From positions 248,001 through 312,000 of the forward strand of contig NZ_JAVDXU010000002.1 of the NCBI RefSeq assembly GCF_031458095.1: a stretch of DNA of 64,000 nucleotides, given 5' to 3'. Each line of letters begins with the position of its first letter. Position 1 is the first letter of the stretch. The position numbers and the translations under genes were made by a program. Below the pieces are notes generated by a model. That model ran no database searches. It was given only the letters and a program-made list of their open reading frames with translations, and had not been told where the DNA came from. Source of the stretch: Pelomonas saccharophila_A (GTDB lineage: Bacteria; Pseudomonadota; Gammaproteobacteria; Burkholderiales; Burkholderiaceae_C). Positions 54,483 to 64,000 of the stretch are shown here, one piece after another.

Positions 54483-55378
54483 GCGCTACCCAAGCCATCG
54501 AGATGAAGGGCGTGCGCAAGGCGTTCCGCTTCTTCACGCTGGAGGACGTGTCCCTGGACCTCGAGCCGGGCCAGATCATGGGGTTGGTCGGTCCCAATGG
54601 CGCCGGCAAGAGCACCACCATCCGGCTGCTGATGGGTCTGCTGACGGCCGATGCCGGCAGCATCCGCCTGCTCGGCCACGACATGCCGCGCCAACAGGCC
54701 GCCGCCAAGGCCGACGTCGGTTTCGTCAGCGACGACATGAAGCTGCTGCCGCAGGCGACGCTGGCCTGGCATATGGACTTCGTCGCTTCCCTCTACCCCG
54801 GCTGGGACGCGGCCTATGCCGCCACGCTGTTGAAGCGCTTCGGCCTGCATGCCGGGCAGACGGCCAGGCAGCTGTCCAGCGGCGAGCAGGCCAAGGCCCT
54901 GCTGCTGTTGGCCCTGGCACGGCGCCCGCGCCTGCTGGTGCTGGACGAGCCCACGGCCGGCATGGACCCGGTCGCCCGCCAGGAGCTGCTGACCGAGTTC
55001 ATGGATGTGCTGCGCGACGACAGCCGCTCCATCCTGTTCTCGTCGCACAACACGCTGGACGTGGAGCGCATCTCCGACCGCCTCACCTTCATCGACCGCG
55101 GCCGCGTCGTCGCGTCCGACAACAAGGAAGACTTCCTCGAACGCTGGCGGCGGCTGCAGTTGCGCCTGCCCGAGGGTGTCCCGGACTGGCAGCTTCCGGA
55201 AATCGTCCACCGCGACATCGACGGCCCCCACATCACGCTGACCGTCGACGGCTTCAACGACGGCTTCCTTGCCCGCCTCGGCGCGCCGGTGCAGGCCGTG
55301 CACCGCATGAGCCTGGAAGAAGTCTTCGTCGCCACCGTCATGCACAGCCGACAAGCCCAAGAGGCTCGCAAGCCATGA
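54479..55378 (+). CDS. ABC transporter ATP-binding protein (YtrB-like)
   Basis: A 299-residue ATPase. Walker A 'VGPNGAGKSTT', signature 'LSSGEQAKALL' (a variant of LSGGQ), Walker B 'LLVLDEPTAGMD' and the H-loop 'ILFSSHNTLD' are all present. The C-terminal ~80 residues form the extra domain of multidrug or bacteriocin-type ABC-2 exporters. It partners with the next gene, overlapping it by four bases. Cytoplasmic side of the inner membrane; substrate unknown. Confidence 0.92.
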   Translation: MSATQAIEMKGVRKAFRFFTLEDVSLDLEPGQIMGLVGPNGAGKSTTIRLLMGLLTADAGSIRLLGHDMPRQQAAAKADVGFVSDDMKLLPQATLAWHMDFVASLYPGWDAAYAATLLKRFGLHAGQTARQLSSGEQAKALLLLALARRPRLLVLDEPTAGMDPVARQELLTEFMDVLRDDSRSILFSSHNTLDVERISDRLTFIDRGRVVASDNKEDFLERWRRLQLRLPEGVPDWQLPEIVHRDIDGPHITLTVDGFNDGFLARLGAPVQAVHRMSLEEVFVATVMHSRQAQEARKP

Positions 55379-56043
55379 ATCTGCTCACACGCAAGCTCAT
55401 CGCCAAGGAGCTCCACGTCTACCGCTGGCTGCTCGTCGGTGGCACCGCCGCGGGCTTGGCCGGACTGCTGAGCGCGGCCAGCGGCGAGATCGGCTTCAAC
55501 ATCGGCTTCATCGTCTGGCTGACGGCCATCATCGCCCTGGGCGTCATGCTGGCGCTGTTCGGCGTCGCCAGCGAACGCAAGGAGCGCTCGCTGCTCTTCA
55601 TGCTCAGCCTGCCACTGTCGCCGGGCGACTATGTGCGCGCCAAGCTGCTCGGCCTGCTCGCCTGCTTCCTGCTGCCCTGGGCGGCCTTGAGCGCGGGGGC
55701 CCTGGCCCTCATCCTCGTCATGCCCGGCATTGCCGACGGCCTGCTGCCCTATGCGGTGCTGCTGTGCGTCTTCCTGCTGCTGAATTTCGCGCTGGTGCTG
55801 TGCGGCGCCCTGCACATCGCTTCCGAGGCCGCCATGGGCGGGCTGGTCATCCTGACCAATATGTCCATCTCGCTGTTCATGATGGGCGTGGGCCGCATCC
55901 CCGCGATCGGCCAATACATGCTGGCCGCCTCGCCGGTCTGGAACGCCGCTTTCTGGCAACTCCTCGCGGCCGAGCTGGCCCTGACCCTGCTCGCCCTGTC
56001 CCTGCCCCTGCTCTTCGCCGCAAGACGGCGCGACGTTCTCTAG
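55375..56043 (+). CDS. ABC-2 type permease
   Basis: A 222-residue membrane protein with six hydrophobic helices, beginning MNLLTRKLIAKELHVYRWLL. The polar segment 'ASERKERSLLFMLSLPLSPG' between helices 2 and 3 is typical of ABC-2 permeases. It forms a transporter with the preceding ATPase; the two genes overlap. The next gene starts nine bases later. Confidence 0.85.
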   Translation: MNLLTRKLIAKELHVYRWLLVGGTAAGLAGLLSAASGEIGFNIGFIVWLTAIIALGVMLALFGVASERKERSLLFMLSLPLSPGDYVRAKLLGLLACFLLPWAALSAGALALILVMPGIADGLLPYAVLLCVFLLLNFALVLCGALHIASEAAMGGLVILTNMSISLFMMGVGRIPAIGQYMLAASPVWNAAFWQLLAAELALTLLALSLPLLFAARRRDVL

Positions 56044-56051
56044 GAGCGCTC

Positions 56052-58141
<2,090 letters not shown>

Positions 58142-58145
<4 letters not shown>

Positions 58146-58918
58146 CCGCCTTGACCCAATCCGTGCCCGTGAACCGTACGCTGGCGGTCTATGCCATCGA
58201 GATCCGGCTGGAGCTCATCCGCCTGCTGCGCATGCCGGCCTTTGCCTTGCCGATGTTCCTGCTGCCGGTGGCCACCTATCTGCTGTTCGCCTTCGCGGTG
58301 GCCGGCGAGATGGTGGCCAAGGACCCCGATGCGGGCCGCTTCATGTTCGGCGGCTTCTCGGTGATGGCCGTCACGATGGCGGCCCTGTTCGCCACCTGCC
58401 CCAATCTCGCCATGGAGCGCGAGCAGGGCCTGCTGACCTTGAAGCGCGCCCAGCCCGCGCCGCCCGGCGCCTGGCTGACGGCCAAGATCGTCGCGGGCGT
58501 GGCGTGCGGCACCCTGGCCTATCTGCCCATCCTCGTGCTGGCGGCCGCCACGGGCCAGGCGCATCTGAGTGGCGCTCAGTTCGCGGCCATGAGCGCCGTG
58601 CTGACCGCCGGCACCCTGCCCTTCTGCGCCCTGGGCGTCATGCTGGGCGCGCTGACCAGCGGCTCGGCCGCCCCGGCCTATGCCAATCTGGCCTATCTGC
58701 CGGGCCTCTATCTGTCGGGCGTGTTCTTCCCTCTGCCCAAATCCATGCATTTCCAGACCGCCTTCTGGCCCCACTTCCATCTGGACCAGCTCGTCTTCGC
58801 GGCCGGTGGCGTGACCAAGCTCCGCTGGATGGCGCCGGAGATGGCAGTGACCGTGCTGTTGGGCTTCACGGTGCTGTGCAGTGCGGTCGCCCTTTATCGG
58901 CTGAAACGGCGGGGTTGA
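58142..58918 (+). CDS. ABC-2 type permease
   Basis: A 258-residue membrane protein with six hydrophobic helices. The segment 'EQGLLTLKRAQPAPPGAWL' is characteristic of ABC-2 permeases that export drugs, lipids or polysaccharides. It pairs with the ATPase half of the preceding fusion protein (four-base overlap). Last gene of the GntR-controlled operon; the hairpin just after it could also act as a weak terminator on this strand. Confidence 0.88.
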
Positions 58919-58921
58919 ATG

Positions 58922-58945
58922 AAAAGGGCGGCCCGCAGGCCGCCC
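58922..58945 (-). terminator. Terminator of the secreted low-complexity gene
   Basis: On the minus strand, GGGCGGCC pairs with GGCCGCCC across a four-base loop (58926-58945) and is followed by TTTT. It lies just past the stop codon of the gene at 58962-59753. Confidence 0.8.
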
Positions 58946-58961
58946 CAATCCCCGGCGCAGA

Positions 58962-59753
58962 TCAGCGCTTGGCCGAGCCGTCGGCCGTGGTGTTCAAGGC
59001 GACGCCGTTGTCGGTGCGCGTGGCCTTGGCCGCAGCGCTGCCCTCGGCCTGACCCTTGCGGCCGGTGGCCTGGCCCGTGGCGCTGCCGCCGACTTCCTTC
59101 TTGCTGGCGCTGCCGCTCGCCGTGCCGCCGAGGGCCAGCGGCGCAGCCGGCTTGGCAGGCGTCGTGGCGGCCGTGGGGGTGGCGGGCGCTGTCGGTGCGG
59201 CGGCCGTCGGCGTGGCAGGCGCTGCCGGCGTTGTCGCCGCCGGCGCGTCGCCCTGCTTCAGCGCGCCATTCAGCGCGCCGCTGCCCTGGCCGGCCAGGCT
59301 GCCGCTGACGCCGTTGGCCGTGCCGTTCAGTGCGCCGCTGATGCTGCCGTCGGCGCTGCCCGAGGCGCTGCCAGCGGCATTGCCCAGCGAGTCCTTGGCG
59401 CCTTCGCCGGCGGCCTTCAGCTCACCGGCCTTGTCGGTCACGGTGGACTTGACCTCGCCCACCTTGCCGGTAGCCGTGTCCTTGACGCCGCCGACGGCGC
59501 CCTTGGTCTTGTCGACGGTGCCCTTGATCAGCGAGCCATCGGCATTGGCCGAGCCGTTGGCCTTGCCGCCGACATCGAGCTGGCGCGGCGACAGCGCGCC
59601 GTTCAGGCCGCCTGTCAAACCTCCGGTGAGGCCGCCACCGCCACCACCACCGCCGAGCAAGCCGGCGTGGGCGTTGGAAGCGATCAGGCCGGCGGCCATG
59701 GCGGCAATGCTCAGCGTGGTGCGAAGGACTTGAGTGCGACGGGTTGCAGACAT
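58962..59753 (-). CDS. Secreted low-complexity Gly/Ala/Thr-rich protein
   Basis: A 263-residue exported protein. A signal peptide (about residues 1-30, ending 'ASNAHA') is followed by a run of glycines ('GLLGGGGGGGGLTGGLTGG'). A repeated segment 'VGGVKDTATGKVGEVKSTVT' follows, similar to amphipathic LEA-like helices, then 'GSASGSADGSISGALNGT', a Pro/Ala/Thr stretch and a basic C-terminus. No enzyme motif. It is likely extracellular or periplasmic and disordered. Not assigned to a family. Confidence 0.7.
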   Translation of the reverse strand: MSATRRTQVLRTTLSIAAMAAGLIASNAHAGLLGGGGGGGGLTGGLTGGLNGALSPRQLDVGGKANGSANADGSLIKGTVDKTKGAVGGVKDTATGKVGEVKSTVTDKAGELKAAGEGAKDSLGNAAGSASGSADGSISGALNGTANGVSGSLAGQGSGALNGALKQGDAPAATTPAAPATPTAAAPTAPATPTAATTPAKPAAPLALGGTASGSASKKEVGGSATGQATGRKGQAEGSAAAKATRTDNGVALNTTADGSAKR

Positions 59754-59888
59754 GATGGATCTCCGGGTGTCGTTGCGGAAGAGCCAGCCATTCCGGCCCT
59801 TTCATTGAGTACAACGACCGCCGACGCGATATCCTTCCCCGGCCGAGTGCAACGGTCTGTATCAACAGCCGGGGAGGCCGTGAATCGC

Positions 59889-60101
59889 GGGCCGAGCGCC
59901 GGGCCGCTCCCTAGCCGGCCCGCTCTGGCGATGTGCTTGCGGCTCGATGCCGCAAGCATCGTCGTCCCCTCGGGGGCTGAGGCCGGACACATGGCGCCCA
60001 GTGGGCGGCATGTGCCTGCCGAAGAGCTGCGGCACTGTCCGCAGCGCGGTCTGCAAGACCGACCAGGCTTGCCGCGTTCAGCGCGCAACACTGGGCGAGG
60101 G
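59889..60101. repeat. Dispersed structured repeat, copy 2
   Basis: Second copy of the ~214-base sequence at 2188-2401. Hairpins: stem 1 59935-59943/59949-59957, stem 2 59990-60000/60002-60012, stem 3 60027-60032/60039-60044. In stem 2 the arms read CATGGCGCCCA and TGGGCGGCATG, different from copy 1 but still pairing with one mismatch. It starts three bases past the stop codon of the subtilase gene on the minus strand. The gap 59754-59888 shows nothing else. Confidence 0.85.
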
Positions 60102-60104
60102 GTG

Positions 60105-61394
60105 TCATTTCATGCGCGACTGCAATTGCTCGGGCACGACGCGCAAGTCCTCGGCAACGAGGCCGCGGCCATAGACCGGGTCTCGGCCCGGGGCGCCGAG
60201 ATCGATCGCCGACGCCGCCAATCGCTCGATGACGGCCGCCGCGATGGCGGCATCAGGCTCGCGCAGCTCGGCGGCCAGCAGGCCGGCCACCAGCGGCGCC
60301 GCAAACGAGGTGCCGCGAGCGATGCCATAGCCACCGCCGCTGCGCGCCACGGCCATGTCGGCGCCCGGCGCGGTGAGCAGCACCTGCGGCCCCTGGGCCG
60401 CCTCGGGCAGCACGCGGCGATTGGGGTTGATGCCGGTCACGCCAATCACGCCGGCATAGGAGGCTGGAAACAGCGGCGCGGCGGCCGGACCGTCGTTGCC
60501 GACGGCTGCAACGAGCAGGTGGCCGCGCTTGACCAGGGCGGCCACGCCTTGCTCCAGCAAGCGGTTCTGCGGGCCGACCAGGCTGAGATTGATGACGGCG
60601 ACGCGCTCGCGGGCCATCCAGGCCAGGGCCCGCACGACCTCCTCGGCCGAGCCGCCGTCCGGCTTGTCGCAATAGACATCGGCGGCAAACAGCTCGGCCT
60701 TCACGGCCGCCCCGGCAAAGCCGCGATCGCGGCCGACGAGCAGGGAGGCGACGGCCGTGCCGTGCTCACTCGGCACCGTGCTGCCACCGCAACCGAAGTT
60801 CGGACCGACCGCGTGACGCAGGGCGGCGTGGCGGCGATCCACACCGCCATCAATGAGGCCAACGCGCACCGGGCCGCGCGGCGCCGGCGCCGCGGGCGCC
60901 GCGCCTTTCGCGACCTCGCCGCTGCGTGAATACAGATGGTTGAAGTCAGCCTGCAGCTCGGGCTGGGCGGCGCGCAGCTTGTCCAGCGCCTCGGCCGTAT
61001 CCAGGCCCGCCGGCACGCGCAGCACGACCTCGCGCAGGTCCAGCTCGGGCCAGGCCTCCTCGCGCAGCTTGGTCAGGCCCAGGGCCGCCGCCGCCGCCAT
61101 TGCCGCCTCGCTGGGCGCCAGCAGCACCAGCTCGCGCCGGCGTATCGGCTCGCCGCGCGGATCGGCCTCGACGACGTCGGGGTGGCGCTGCAGCAGGTCG
61201 CGCACCGTCGTCAGGCGCAGGTCCACCAGCTGGGTGGTCGACGACAGCAGTTCGGGCAGGGGCTGCACGACGCGATCGACGACGCGGTCCACGGCACCGG
61301 GCAGGCGCTGCACGCCCGGCAGCTGCGGCAGGCGCAACTGGGCCTGGGCCGCGAGGCTCAGGAACAAGGACAGGGCAAAGACAGTCTGTTTCAT
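60105..61394 (-). CDS. Secreted S8-family (subtilisin-like) serine protease
   Basis: A 429-residue exported protease. A signal peptide (MKQTVFALSLFLSLAAQAQ) precedes a ~150-residue propeptide region. The catalytic triad is visible: Asp in 'VRVGLIDGGVD', His in 'SEHGTAVASLL', and Ser in 'ARGTSFAAPLVAG'; the oxyanion Asn lies in 'LLVAAVGNDGPAA'. It is divergent from an ECF sigma/anti-sigma pair 68 bases away, so it may be controlled by that sigma factor or take part in its signalling. Confidence 0.92.
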   Translation of the reverse strand: MKQTVFALSLFLSLAAQAQLRLPQLPGVQRLPGAVDRVVDRVVQPLPELLSSTTQLVDLRLTTVRDLLQRHPDVVEADPRGEPIRRRELVLLAPSEAAMAAAAALGLTKLREEAWPELDLREVVLRVPAGLDTAEALDKLRAAQPELQADFNHLYSRSGEVAKGAAPAAPAPRGPVRVGLIDGGVDRRHAALRHAVGPNFGCGGSTVPSEHGTAVASLLVGRDRGFAGAAVKAELFAADVYCDKPDGGSAEEVVRALAWMARERVAVINLSLVGPQNRLLEQGVAALVKRGHLLVAAVGNDGPAAAPLFPASYAGVIGVTGINPNRRVLPEAAQGPQVLLTAPGADMAVARSGGGYGIARGTSFAAPLVAGLLAAELREPDAAIAAAVIERLAASAIDLGAPGRDPVYGRGLVAEDLRVVPEQLQSRMK

Positions 61395-61462
61395 GGCGTT
61401 CTGTGAGGATAACGAGCGAGGCTGGGAAGAAAATCCATGCCTCGTCCGTTGTCCCGGTATCG

Positions 61463-61960
61463 ATGCCCGAAAACCTTTCCGAACTTCGCCAGGAGATCGC
61501 CGCCCTGCTGCCGCGGCTGCGCCGTTTCGGCCGCACGCTGGCCCACTCCCGCGAAGACGCCGACGACCTCGTGCAGGTCGCCATCGAGAAGGCCCTGACC
61601 CGCACCGACCAGTGGACGCCTGGAACGCGTCTGGACAGCTGGATGTTTCGCATCATGCAGAACGCGTGGATCGATGAACTGAGGGCCCGCGAGCGGCGCG
61701 GCCAGACCTTCCTGCCCGAGGAGGAAGGCGAGCATGTCGGTGACGACGCCAAGTCGGGCGCGCCGCTGGACGCCATCCTGGTACGCAAGGCGGTGGCCAG
61801 GCTGAGCGACGAGCACCGCACCGTCGTCGGCCTGGTGCTGGTGGAAGGCCTGAGCTACCAGGAAGCCGCCGAGACCCTGGGCGTGCCGGTGGGCACCGTG
61901 ACAAGCCGCTTGGCCCGCGCCCGCGAGGCGCTGCAGGAATTGCTGGGAGAGTGGCCATGA
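61463..61960 (+). CDS. ECF-type RNA polymerase sigma factor
   Basis: A 165-residue sigma factor with regions 2 and 4 only: 'HSREDADDLVQVAIEKAL' (2.1-2.2), 'RLDSWMFRIMQNAWIDELRA' (2.3-2.4) and 'LSYQEAAETLGVPVGTVTSR' (4.2). It overlaps the next gene by four bases (ATGA), a typical sigma/anti-sigma arrangement. The start at 61463 gives the normal length. A possible own promoter (GGGAAG at 61424, CGTC at 61443) has short spacing and is uncertain. Confidence 0.92.
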   Translation: MPENLSELRQEIAALLPRLRRFGRTLAHSREDADDLVQVAIEKALTRTDQWTPGTRLDSWMFRIMQNAWIDELRARERRGQTFLPEEEGEHVGDDAKSGAPLDAILVRKAVARLSDEHRTVVGLVLVEGLSYQEAAETLGVPVGTVTSRLARAREALQELLGEWP

Positions 61961-62553
61961 GCCGCAATGAAGATGAACTGTTGAAGACCGAGCGGGCCCG
62001 CATGGCGGCGGCTTTCGACGACGTATTGAAGGAGCCGGTGCCGGATCGGCTGAAGGCTCTGCTGGCCGAACCCGCGGCCCAGGTGGTGGACCTGGGCGCC
62101 GTGCGGGCGCAGCGGCGTGGCATGTCGAACTGGATGGCCTGGGGCGGCATGGCCGCGACGCTGGTGATGGGCACGCTGATCGGCATGCGGCTGACGCCCT
62201 CGGGCGGCGGCGATGACCGGCTGGTCGCCGGCGGCGCCATTGCACAGGCCCTGGACCGCCAGCTCGCCAGCGCGCCCGGCGCCACGGTCGCCGTGCAGGT
62301 CAGCTTCAAGGCCAGGGACGGCCGCTGGTGCCGCAGCTTCTCGACGGCCGCCTCGGCCGGCCTGGCCTGCCGCGAGGCCGATGGCGCCTGGGCCCTGCAG
62401 CAGGTCGCGGCCACGAGCAGTGCCGGCAGCGGCATGCGCCAGGCCGCGAGCAGCCTGCCACCCTCGGTTCTTGCCGCCATCGACGCCACCATGGCCGGCG
62501 AGGCGCTGAACGCCGAACAGGAGCGCAGCGCACGCGACGCCGGCTGGCGGTGA
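61957..62553 (+). CDS. Membrane anti-sigma factor
   Basis: A 198-residue protein with a cytoplasmic N-terminal part (residues 1-50), one membrane helix ('WMAWGGMAATLVMGTLIGMR', ~52-71) and a periplasmic domain with two cysteines ('DGRWCRSFSTAASAGLACRE'). No zinc-binding HxxxCxxC motif is seen. Its overlap with the sigma gene supports an anti-sigma role. The signal that releases the sigma factor is unknown. Confidence 0.82.
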   Translation: MSRNEDELLKTERARMAAAFDDVLKEPVPDRLKALLAEPAAQVVDLGAVRAQRRGMSNWMAWGGMAATLVMGTLIGMRLTPSGGGDDRLVAGGAIAQALDRQLASAPGATVAVQVSFKARDGRWCRSFSTAASAGLACREADGAWALQQVAATSSAGSGMRQAASSLPPSVLAAIDATMAGEALNAEQERSARDAGWR

Positions 62554-62604
62554 GAGCCCCCACGCTGGGCTAGCATGGGGCGGCCAGCCACCCTTTGCCT
62601 TCGC

Positions 62605-64000
62605 ATGCCCTGGCGAACCTCCGCAAGCCTGCTGCGCTTCAGGCGCTATCTGATCCTCGGCAACCTCGTCGTCCTGGCGATGGTCGTGCTGGTCGCATTG
62701 CAGGTCGCCCATGCCAGCTACCAGACTCATGAGGCGCGGGCGCGCCAGAGCGCGGCCAATCTGGCGCAGACGCTCAGCCAGAGCGTGAGTGCGGGCCTGA
62801 AGCTGGTGGACAACAGCCTGCAGACCACGCTGAAGCGTCTGGACGAATTGCAGGCCAGGGGCGTGGCGGACCCGCGCGAGCTGGCGCGCATCGCCGAGGA
62901 GCAGCGCAGCCTCGTGCCCGCGGTGGACGCACTGCGCGTGACCGATGCCAGCGGCCTGGTGCTCAACCCCGGCGACAGGCCGGCCGTGTCCATGGCCGAC
63001 CGCGACTATTTCCAGGCGGCCAAGGCCGAGCCGACCAGGACCGTGGTGTCCGAGCCGGTGCGCGGCCGCCTCATCGGCGGCTGGGGCCTGGCCATCGCAC
63101 GCGCCCGCACGGCCGCCGACGGCAGCTTCCTGGGCGTGGTCTACGCCAGCATCAAGGCGGAACGCTTTCGCGACGACTTCAAGCGTGCCGATGTGGGGGC
63201 ACAAGGCGCCGTGACGCTGCGCTCGGGCTCGTTGCAGCTGATCGCGCGGCATTCGCTGCTGGACGCCAACCCCGAGGCCGGCACCGGCACGGCCAAGGTG
63301 TCCGACCAGCTGCGCGCCGCGCTGGCACACGACCCCAAGCGAGGCAGCTTCGTCACGCGCACGGTGCTGGACGGCATCGAACGCGTCACCGCCTACGAAG
63401 CCGTGCCCGACTACCCGATGCTGCTGCTGGTGGGCCTGGCCACCGACGACTTCTATACCGCCTGGCGCCGGGAAGTCGCCGTGCTGGCCGCGCTGATGCT
63501 GCTGCTGGAGGCGTTGCTGGTGGCCTTCTCGGTCTTCATCTACCGGGCCCAGGCCCGCCAGGTGAAGGAGCGCGGCCGCGTCGAACTGCTGGCCGCCGAG
63601 CGCGGCGCGCTGCTGGACAACGAGCTGATCGCCATGGTGAGGCTGCGCGACCGCCGCGAGGTCTGGCACAACGCCGCCCTGGCCCAGCTGTTCGGCTATG
63701 AGCCGGGCGAGCTGAGCGGCCAGCCATCGCGGCTGCTCTATCTGGACGACGAGTCCTATGCCCAGGTCGGCCGCGCCTACCAGCATCAACTGGAGACCCT
63801 GCGCAGCTATCGCACCCAGCTGCGCATGCGGCGCAAGGACGGCAGCGCGATCTGGATCGACCTGAGCGGCACTGCCCTGCCGGATGGCGAATCGCTGTGG
63901 CTGCTGCTGGACATCTCCGCCATCAAGCACAGCGAGGAGCAGGCCCGCCATCTGGCCTTCCACGACGTGCTGACCGGGCTGCCCAACCGGCATCTGCTGT
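62605..64000 (+). CDS. Membrane Cache-PAS-GGDEF protein (runs off the window)
   Basis: First 465 residues of a signalling protein cut by the window end. A membrane helix (~14-35) is followed by a periplasmic dCache-like domain ('VSMADRDYFQAAKAEPTRTV', 'IGGWGLAIARARTAADGSFL'), a second membrane helix (~290-312) and a PAS domain (~330-440). The window ends at the opening of a GGDEF domain ('LAFHDVLTGLPNRHLL'). Whether the GGDEF loop is intact or an EAL domain follows cannot be seen. Confidence 0.88.
   Translation, partial: MPWRTSASLLRFRRYLILGNLVVLAMVVLVALQVAHASYQTHEARARQSAANLAQTLSQSVSAGLKLVDNSLQTTLKRLDELQARGVADPRELARIAEEQRSLVPAVDALRVTDASGLVLNPGDRPAVSMADRDYFQAAKAEPTRTVVSEPVRGRLIGGWGLAIARARTAADGSFLGVVYASIKAERFRDDFKRADVGAQGAVTLRSGSLQLIARHSLLDANPEAGTGTAKVSDQLRAALAHDPKRGSFVTRTVLDGIERVTAYEAVPDYPMLLLVGLATDDFYTAWRREVAVLAALMLLLEALLVAFSVFIYRAQARQVKERGRVELLAAERGALLDNELIAMVRLRDRREVWHNAALAQLFGYEPGELSGQPSRLLYLDDESYAQVGRAYQHQLETLRSYRTQLRMRRKDGSAIWIDLSGTALPDGESLWLLLDISAIKHSEEQARHLAFHDVLTGLPNRHLL

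Overview
The window is chromosomal DNA of very high GC content with dense, often four-base-overlapping genes. The gene set points to a Burkholderiales betaproteobacterium of the Roseateles/Mitsuaria/Leptothrix kind. Supporting signs are a 'ferrooxidans-type' GshA, a MetH without its homocysteine domain under an SAH riboswitch, a TorF-like porin-glnK-amtB operon, and many diguanylate cyclases. This placement is inferred from gene content, not from a marker gene.

Left backbone (1-8820): a secreted M13 metallopeptidase, gshA and a membrane diguanylate cyclase lie on the minus strand. Next comes a nitrogen-regulated operon (porin, glnK, amtB) with a clear sigma-54 promoter, two NtrC-like sites and a terminator. 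The plus-strand comM (yifB) gene starts at 7903 and is cut after codon 306.

Inserted element (8821-43510, 34.7 kb): it splits comM exactly between codons, and removing these bases restores the reading frame and the conserved LFLDEL/PEFPRAAL junction. Its ends carry an imperfect inverted repeat (TTAGGTGT core). The right end holds four same-strand recombination genes: two complete tyrosine recombinases, one recombinase-fold protein lacking catalytic residues, and a small TnpC/Srap-like protein. This is the intA-tfp-intB-srap layout of strand-biased circularizing integrative elements, related to Tn554. The cargo reads, left to right: (a) a minus-strand NERD-STAND NTPase, HEPN-like protein and PD-(D/E)XK-like protein, a candidate anti-phage system; (b) a Gabija-like GajA-GajB pair; (c) small genes and a sigma-region-4 protein; (d) an SOS block with SRAP, an HNH-like protein, a DUF3268-like protein and imuA-imuB-dnaE2 behind a LexA box; (e) an unknown protein, a membrane KAP NTPase and an HNH endonuclease; (f) a secreted acid-phosphatase/EEP-nuclease fusion and regulators. 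Two stray copies of the last 17-18 codons of the SRAP gene flank the STAND gene, suggesting that modules have been exchanged at that sequence.

Right backbone (43511-64000): the 3' part of comM is followed 2 bases later by two solute-binding proteins without ABC partners and a PAS-PAS-GGDEF cyclase. Then come two glycine-zipper proteins, metH, an HD-like protein, and a GntR-controlled ABC operon that includes an acyltransferase-ABC ATPase fusion. A low-complexity secreted protein, a subtilisin-like protease divergent from a sigma/anti-sigma pair, and a truncated Cache-PAS-GGDEF protein finish the window. A ~214-base structured repeat occurs twice, just after gshA and just after the subtilase gene, with paired changes that preserve a hairpin.
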